DNA of 64,000 bases, from the NCBI RefSeq assembly GCF_001559595.1, contig NZ_LNTY01000034.1:772074-836073 (forward strand). The letters are read 5' to 3'. Numbering within the stretch: position 1 is the first letter of the stretch; each line of letters opens with the position of its first letter. Below, piece after piece: positions 59,839 to 64,000 of this stretch. Under the pieces are notes generated by a model. The model was given only the letters and a program-made list of their open reading frames with translations, was not told the origin of the DNA and did not search any database. The translations under genes and the position numbers were made by a program. Source of the DNA: Enterovibrio coralii (lineage in GTDB: Bacteria > Pseudomonadota > Gammaproteobacteria > Enterobacterales > Vibrionaceae).

Positions 59839-61049
59839 TTAAGCCGCTTGCGCGTTGTCTTCAATCACGACGCGGTTACCGCTCCAGCTCAGTGCCAGAC
59901 CCAGTACAACCGCTGCTGCTGCACCCATCATTACCGCTGACACAGTCAGCAAGCCGTGGATTGCCATTGCAGATACCACGCCACTTGCTACGAAGCAGAT
60001 CATGGTTTGCAGGAAGTTCAGAAGACCTGCTGCAGTTGCGCTACACGTTTTGAATTCTTCCAGTGCTTTGTTTACCACGATTGGGTAAATCGCGCCGTTT
60101 GCTACCGCTAGGAAGCAGAATGGGATAAGCACAGGCCAGATGTTGGTCACGTCTGTCTGCCAAGAAACAACGAAGATAGACACAACGCTTGCTACGAACA
60201 GACCAACAAACCATGCAACAGAGCTGAGCCATCATATTTGTTCAGCAGTGCACGACAGCTATAGCCACCCACGATGAACGCGATAGTCTGAGGTACGTAG
60301 CTCATGCCGATGTCAGCACCGCTGTAACCCATTGCAGTCATCACGAATGGTGAACCTGTCAGCCAAGCGAAGAACGCAGCAGAACAGCCAGCAAAGATCA
60401 GCATGTTGCCGATGAACTTGCGAGAGCTGATGATGTGCTTGTAATCGCTAACCAGTTTCGCGCCAATTTTTTCATCAGAGTTAGCAACAGGCGCACTTTC
60501 TGGTTGACGCAGTGTCGCTACCGCCAGAACAACGCCCAACGCTACCAGCGCGATGAAGATGCTGCGCCAGCCAGTGTGTGCTTCCAGTGCTGCACCTGCC
60601 AGAGGTGCCAGAGCTGGAGATAGCGCAACTAGTGGCATGATGGTCGCAAATACACGCTGAGAGGTTTTGCTGTCATAACGGTCAATAACCACCGCTTGCC
60701 AGATTACCGATGCGCTACATGCACCCAAAGCTTGCACAAAGCGAGATGCCAAGAACATTTCAATGCTGTTAGACATGAAGCAAGCTGCAGTTGCTACTGT
60801 AAACAGCACCATACCGCCAACCAGTACCTTAATACGGCCGATGCGGTCTGATAGCGGTCCATAGACGATTTGACCCAGCGCCATACCCAACAGGAATACG
60901 GTCAGAGACAGGCCGATCATCGACTGAGTAGTACCCATTTCAAGACGGATACTTTCAAAAGCGGGCAGATACATATCAGTCGCCAGAAAACCGAGCATGC
61001 TCAAGCCAGCGAACCAAATCATAGTTGTCATTGGAACAGAATTTTTCAT
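59839..61049 (-). pseudogene. punC: purine nucleoside MFS transporter PunC, one-base deletion
   Basis: Bcr/CflA-type MFS carrier. First frame from ATG 61049: helices 1-8 with DMYLPAF and GPLSDRIGRIKVL. One base is missing near 60227; the second frame resumes SSVAWFVGLFVA and runs to EDNAQAA. Repaired length 403 residues, equal to E. coli YdhC, now PunC, a purine (ribo)nucleoside importer. Divergent from punR as in E. coli. As given the last four helices are lost. Confidence 0.85.
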
Positions 61050-61146
61050 TTTACTTGTCCGTTCATTTACCTTGGTTGCGGAGTCTATCTGTAGCGAAAA
61101 GCTCTGTGAAACGCTAATATTTCTCTACTGCTTTCAAAAAATTTGA

Positions 61147-61168
61147 TTTGAAGTAAAAAGTGTTCAAA
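61147..61168. promoter_or_regulatory. candidate PunR operator
   Basis: Perfect repeat TTTGAA (61147-61152) / TTCAAA (61163-61168), 10-base spacer, between divergent punC and punR, 38 bases before the punR start. Confidence 0.5.
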
Positions 61169-61205
61169 CTCAGGCGATTTTTCATTCATTGAGCGGATTC
61201 AAAAT

Positions 61206-62107
61206 ATGTTTTCTTATCAAGATCTTCAGGTCGTTGACGCGGTAGCACGGCGCGGAAGTTTCTCCGCGGCGGCAGAAGAGCTACATAAAGTGCCCAGTGC
61301 GGTGAGTTATACCGTTCGTCAAATGGAAGAAAAGCTTGCTGTGAATTTATTTGAGCGACTGCACCGTGCAGTGCGTTTAACGCCGGCGGGCGAGTTCTTT
61401 GTCGACGAAGCGCGGTCGCTCATGAAACGTATGGATGAAATCCGCGAGCAAACGCAGCGTGTCGCGAATGGGTGGACTCGCAGTGTCTCGCTGGCGTTAG
61501 ATAATGTCGTACGTGAAGACCGAGTCGATTCACTGGTACGTGACTTTTATGATGCCTTTCCTGACGTGGAATTGCTGCTGACGATGGAAGTGTTCAATGG
61601 CGTGTGGGACGCACTGGCGTACGATCGCGCGATATCGCTATCGGTGCAACCGCAGCGGTACCTGTAAGTGGCAACTTGAGCTATCGCGATATGGGCATTC
61701 TGACGTGGCGATTTGTGGTGTCGAAGGATCATCCATTAGCAAGCCAAGCAGAGCCACTGAGTAATCAACAACTCATGGCTTATCCTGCCATTTGTCTTGA
61801 AGATACCTCGCGTATTTTGCCTAAGCGTGCAACTTGGCTGCTTGATAACCAGCGCCGTCTAACCGTGCCAAACTGGCACAGTGCGATTCAGTGCTTTCGA
61901 AGTGGGTTAGGCATTGGTGCCATGCCGTCACACATGGCCGAACCCTTTCTTGCGTCAGGCGAGCTGGTGGAGAAAGAGCTGATTGAACCGCCAGCCAAAA
62001 GCCCGTGTTGTATCGCTTGGCGAACGGATAAAGAAAATCCCGCGATTAACTGGATATTGGATTATCTGGGCGATGCAGAAACCGCGTATCGCGAGTGGCT
62101 GGAGTAG
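61206..62107 (+). pseudogene. punR: LysR regulator PunR, one-base deletion
   Basis: From ATG 61206: LQVVDAVARRGSFSAAAEEL, HKVPSAVSYTVRQMEEKLAV, FNGVWDALAYDRA. One base is missing near 61630; the next frame reads DIAIGATAAVPVSGNLSYRD and continues with LEDTSRILPKRATWLLDNQ to EWLE. Repaired length 300 residues. These blocks match E. coli PunR (YdhB), the adenosine-responsive activator of punC. Probably intact in the organism. Confidence 0.88.
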
Positions 62108-62242
62108 TCTTAATTGAAAGATTTCACAGCAGAACCACGTCGCATTATGTCGCATTGGAGTGTGGCAAACCCTTACATGAGCGATGCTATGTTATTCGTA
62201 ATGCTGCTACGAAAGTGCGGGCAGTAAATGAATGAGGCTGAT

Positions 62243-62935
62243 ATGAAAAATAAGCACACTCTAAACGGCATTTACCGAGGAAAAGTAAATTCGTGTTATG
62301 GGTTGCAAACCGCGATCAATAAGACCCCTATTACAGGCCGCGTTTACCTATCACTTGAAGGGCTAGACGGTGACGAGTGTGCGGATTTACGACATCACGG
62401 CGGTTTAGAACGGGCATTACATCAATACCCGTTAGAGCATTATGCATATTGGCGAGATAAGTATGGCGAAGACATTGATTGGGTCGCCCCAGGGATGGGC
62501 GAGAACATCAGTGCGGAAGGCATGACTGAGCATAATGTTTGTCTGGGAGACCGCTATCAATGGGGAGAGGCAATTATTGAAGTGAGCCAACCTCGATCAC
62601 CGTGTTTTAAGCTGAACAAGCGTTGGGGGATCGAAGGTTTTTCTGTTGATATGCAGGAAATAAGTCGGTGTGGTTGGCTTTATCGTGTTATCCAACCGGG
62701 AATGGTCAGCGTGACGGAGCCGTTGGAGCTGATTGCCCAAGAACCGAATGCAATGACACTTCATGAAACGTGTGACATTTTCTTTGGGGATCCGCTCAAC
62801 AAGGAGAGGCTGTTGACGTTAAAACAGCAGCGAAAGTTATCAAACAGTTGGATGTCTAAAGTGAACGCGCGCCTTGAAAGCAATAATGTTGAGCGATGGG
62901 ATTTCCGGCTGTTAGGTCGAGCGGAAAGCGAATAA
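62243..62935 (+). CDS. yiiM: MOSC-domain protein, YiiM-like
   Basis: 230 residues from ATG 62243 (GAGG 5 bases upstream; ATG 62228 would add five residues). MOSC domain with LEGLDGDECADLRHHGGLERALHQY, MGENISAEGMTE and the catalytic-type Cys in SQPRSPCFKLN, then the C-terminal YiiM 3-alpha domain. E. coli YiiM reduces N-hydroxylated compounds such as 6-hydroxylaminopurine with molybdenum cofactor, which fits the moeAB genes in the same window. Confidence 0.92.
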   Translation: MKNKHTLNGIYRGKVNSCYGLQTAINKTPITGRVYLSLEGLDGDECADLRHHGGLERALHQYPLEHYAYWRDKYGEDIDWVAPGMGENISAEGMTEHNVCLGDRYQWGEAIIEVSQPRSPCFKLNKRWGIEGFSVDMQEISRCGWLYRVIQPGMVSVTEPLELIAQEPNAMTLHETCDIFFGDPLNKERLLTLKQQRKLSNSWMSKVNARLESNNVERWDFRLLGRAESE

Positions 62936-63107
62936 ATGGCAGAGGTGACGGTGGATGAGTCTGCACTCAGCTGTATGTTTGCAAATCAAGAGGCAATCAC
63001 ATTTTGAGGTTTTTTCTCTGCTTGGGCGCGAGATACCACGCTGAACCTACGTTTCTGATCTGAACCTAACTGACTTACAGCACCGAAGAAGCCAATTCTT
63101 AGTGATG

Positions 63108-63131
63108 AAAAAAGCCATTTTGGGGCTTTTT
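63108..63131 (+). terminator. hairpin terminator before the cassette
   Basis: AAAAAGCC, ATTTTG, GGGCTTTTT followed by TCAC; could end the MOSC transcript. Confidence 0.6.
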
Positions 63132-63200
63132 CACAAACCGATATCTTAAATGTTCAAAAATTGACGTGAAATCAAATAGTAACGAACGACTAAGGTACAA

Positions 63201-63269
63201 TGTCTTGTTATTAAAAGACAAAATGTCGTGTTTAAACAGGACGTTTTGTCATCTAATACACTGTTAGGC
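63201..63269 (+). other. attI-like site with integron core GTTAGGC
   Basis: Core site GTTAGGC at 63263-63269, just before the cassette gene. Immediately upstream is a near-perfect 34-base palindrome, GACAAAATGTC (63217-63227), GTGTTTAAACAG, GACGTTTTGTC (63240-63250), and an outer pair TGTCTT/AAGACA (63201-63220). The repeats resemble integrase-binding repeats of attI; the left side does not look like an attC. No intI lies beside it. Confidence 0.5.
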
Positions 63270-63284
63270 GATAAGGAGAATGTC

Positions 63285-63893
63285 ATGTACCTCAATAAAG
63301 AGGAATCCTTTGAAATGTTGTTCGAGAAACTCGATTCACTTGAAGTGGATCTTAATGAGGACATTACTGAACTGTTTAACATACTGGATGATAAAAGTGA
63401 TTGGGCGTTTATGATCAAAGCTACTGCTTATATCGAGTTGGTTTTAACGAATGCTATCACCAAGCAGCTTTCTGAAGACACAATGTTAGCAGTAGTTAAA
63501 CATTTACCTCTAATAAACAAAAATACAGGTAAGGTTGCTATTGCTCGTAACTTGGGCTTGCTTGATAAAACCCATGTTTCCTTTATTCAAGAGGTCGCAT
63601 CTATCCGCAATGAATATGCTCACAATTTTGAGTATGTAGCAATGACACTCAGTGAATATTTTAAAAAACTAGAACCAAACAAAGCAAATATTAAATATCG
63701 CTCAATGTGCATTGATAATACTGGTGAACCTTATAGACAGTTACTCGAGAGTCGACCGCAGTTGGCTATTATTCTTGGTATTCTATTTGTCTCAATGAGG
63801 GTGAAGAGTGCGTTAATGACTTCGGAGGTTAAGTCAGAGCTTGAGCGTCTTGAAATGAAGACACTTCGAGACTTGGTGGGTAAAATCGCCTAA
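63285..63893 (+). CDS. integron cassette protein, HEPN/MltR-like
   Basis: 202 residues from ATG 63285, AAGGAG 6 bases upstream. All-helical and acidic; FMIKATAYIELVLTNAITKQ and FIQEVASIRNEYAHNFEY recall MltR-like and HEPN-fold proteins, with a HEPN-type R-N-x3-H motif (RNEYAH). It starts 15 bases after a core site and its stop TAA sits inside the attC. Noticeably more AT-rich than the rest of the window, as integron cassettes often are. Function unknown; HEPN proteins are often RNases in toxin or phage-defence systems, but the fold is inferred. Confidence 0.75.
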   Translation: MYLNKEESFEMLFEKLDSLEVDLNEDITELFNILDDKSDWAFMIKATAYIELVLTNAITKQLSEDTMLAVVKHLPLINKNTGKVAIARNLGLLDKTHVSFIQEVASIRNEYAHNFEYVAMTLSEYFKKLEPNKANIKYRSMCIDNTGEPYRQLLESRPQLAIILGILFVSMRVKSALMTSEVKSELERLEMKTLRDLVGKIA

Positions 63894-64000
63894 CAAGCAA
63901 TTCAAGCTGATTCGCAACACTCGGCATTTTTGGTTTGAATCAGCTTTAGTGAGTAAGGCGCAATGGTTTAGGTCTATGGCAGCGTTGCTCACAACTTAAT
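63888..64000 (+). repeat. integron attC site (Vibrio repeat), cut by window end
   Basis: Begins with inverse core GCCTAAC (63888-63894) and continues CAAGCAATTCAAG, GATTCGCAACACT, CGGCATTTTTGG, TTTAGTG, then GCAGCGTTGCTCAC and CTTAAT, the pattern of Vibrio cassette repeats of about 120 bases. The closing core (GTTRRRY) should lie just past the edge. Confidence 0.8.

Larger units (their letters stand above)
62936..63284. other. junction between chromosome genes and integron cassette
   Basis: 349 bases with no gene. Contains a terminator-like hairpin at 63108-63131 (AAAAAGCC, ATTTTG, GGGCTTTTT) and, from about 63195, the repeat-rich stretch next to the cassette core site. No integrase gene fits here on either strand. 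Confidence 0.6.

Noticed and set aside
63146..63418. Minus-strand open frame across the integron junction
   Set aside because: It overlaps the core site and the start of the cassette gene and has no integrase or other motif.
1..64000. tRNA, rRNA, CRISPR, IS element or prophage
   Set aside because: None recognised when reading both strands; no transposase, repeat array or phage gene was seen.

Overview
The window reads as a chromosomal segment of a marine gammaproteobacterium, most likely family Vibrionaceae. Reasons: the biotin, methionine, pst and punRC genes are of enterobacterial/Vibrio type; a DUF2860-like outer-membrane protein is present; and a Vibrio-type integron attC repeat begins at the right edge. 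The genus (Vibrio, Grimontia, Enterovibrio, Photobacterium) cannot be settled from the sequence alone. No rRNA, tRNA, CRISPR array, IS element or prophage was seen.

Layout. 0-8.7 kb: truncated BLUF photoreceptor, FAN1-like VRR-NUC nuclease, Nudix-PAP2 membrane fusion, ydiJ, a VOC protein, aqpZ and a 51-residue membrane peptide. 8.7-17.8 kb: ygiQ, an outer-membrane barrel, a ynfL/ynfM-like LysR-MFS pair, a diguanylate cyclase and small unknown genes. 18-23.5 kb: divergent metR-metE with MetJ-like boxes, a CHASE-GGDEF-like protein and a META lipoprotein. 23.8-29.1 kb: pstSCAB without phoU, behind a periodic PhoB-type operator array, then a GGDEF-EAL protein. 29.2-38.6 kb: moeAB, folE, aspC, asnS, queD, queE and mlc with a CRP-like site. 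38.6-46.8 kb: an ECF vitamin-type transporter with a MetJ-like box, sstT, an ECF sigma/ChrR pair and a Lon-N-domain protein. 45.6-50.7 kb: the full biotin locus, bioA divergent from bioBFCD, with a BirA operator. 50.8-62.9 kb: small gene, htpX, VOC protein, penicillin-acylase-like hydrolase, DUF1800-DUF1501 pair, PfpI protein with divergent LysR, punC-punR and a YiiM-like MOSC protein. 63.2-64.0 kb: an integron gene cassette with core site and attC but no integrase in view.

The genes work mainly as metabolic modules: methionine (metE/metR, and perhaps the ECF transporter), phosphate uptake, molybdenum cofactor, pterin/queuosine (folE feeds queD and queE), biotin and purine nucleoside transport. 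Four regulator/transporter or regulator/enzyme pairs are divergent, three of them with a visible dyad between the genes. Three proteins bear on cyclic di-GMP signalling.

A dominant technical feature: at least 16 single-base deletions, and no convincing insertion, break 14 otherwise well-conserved genes (VOC, aqpZ, metR, a GGDEF protein twice, pstB, pstA, a GGDEF-EAL protein, mlc, the ECF ATPase, a Lon-domain protein, a DUF1501 protein twice, a PfpI protein, punC, punR). This looks like residual long-read consensus error rather than biology, so those genes are typed as pseudogenes only in the sense that the given sequence does not translate through; each entry states the repaired reading.
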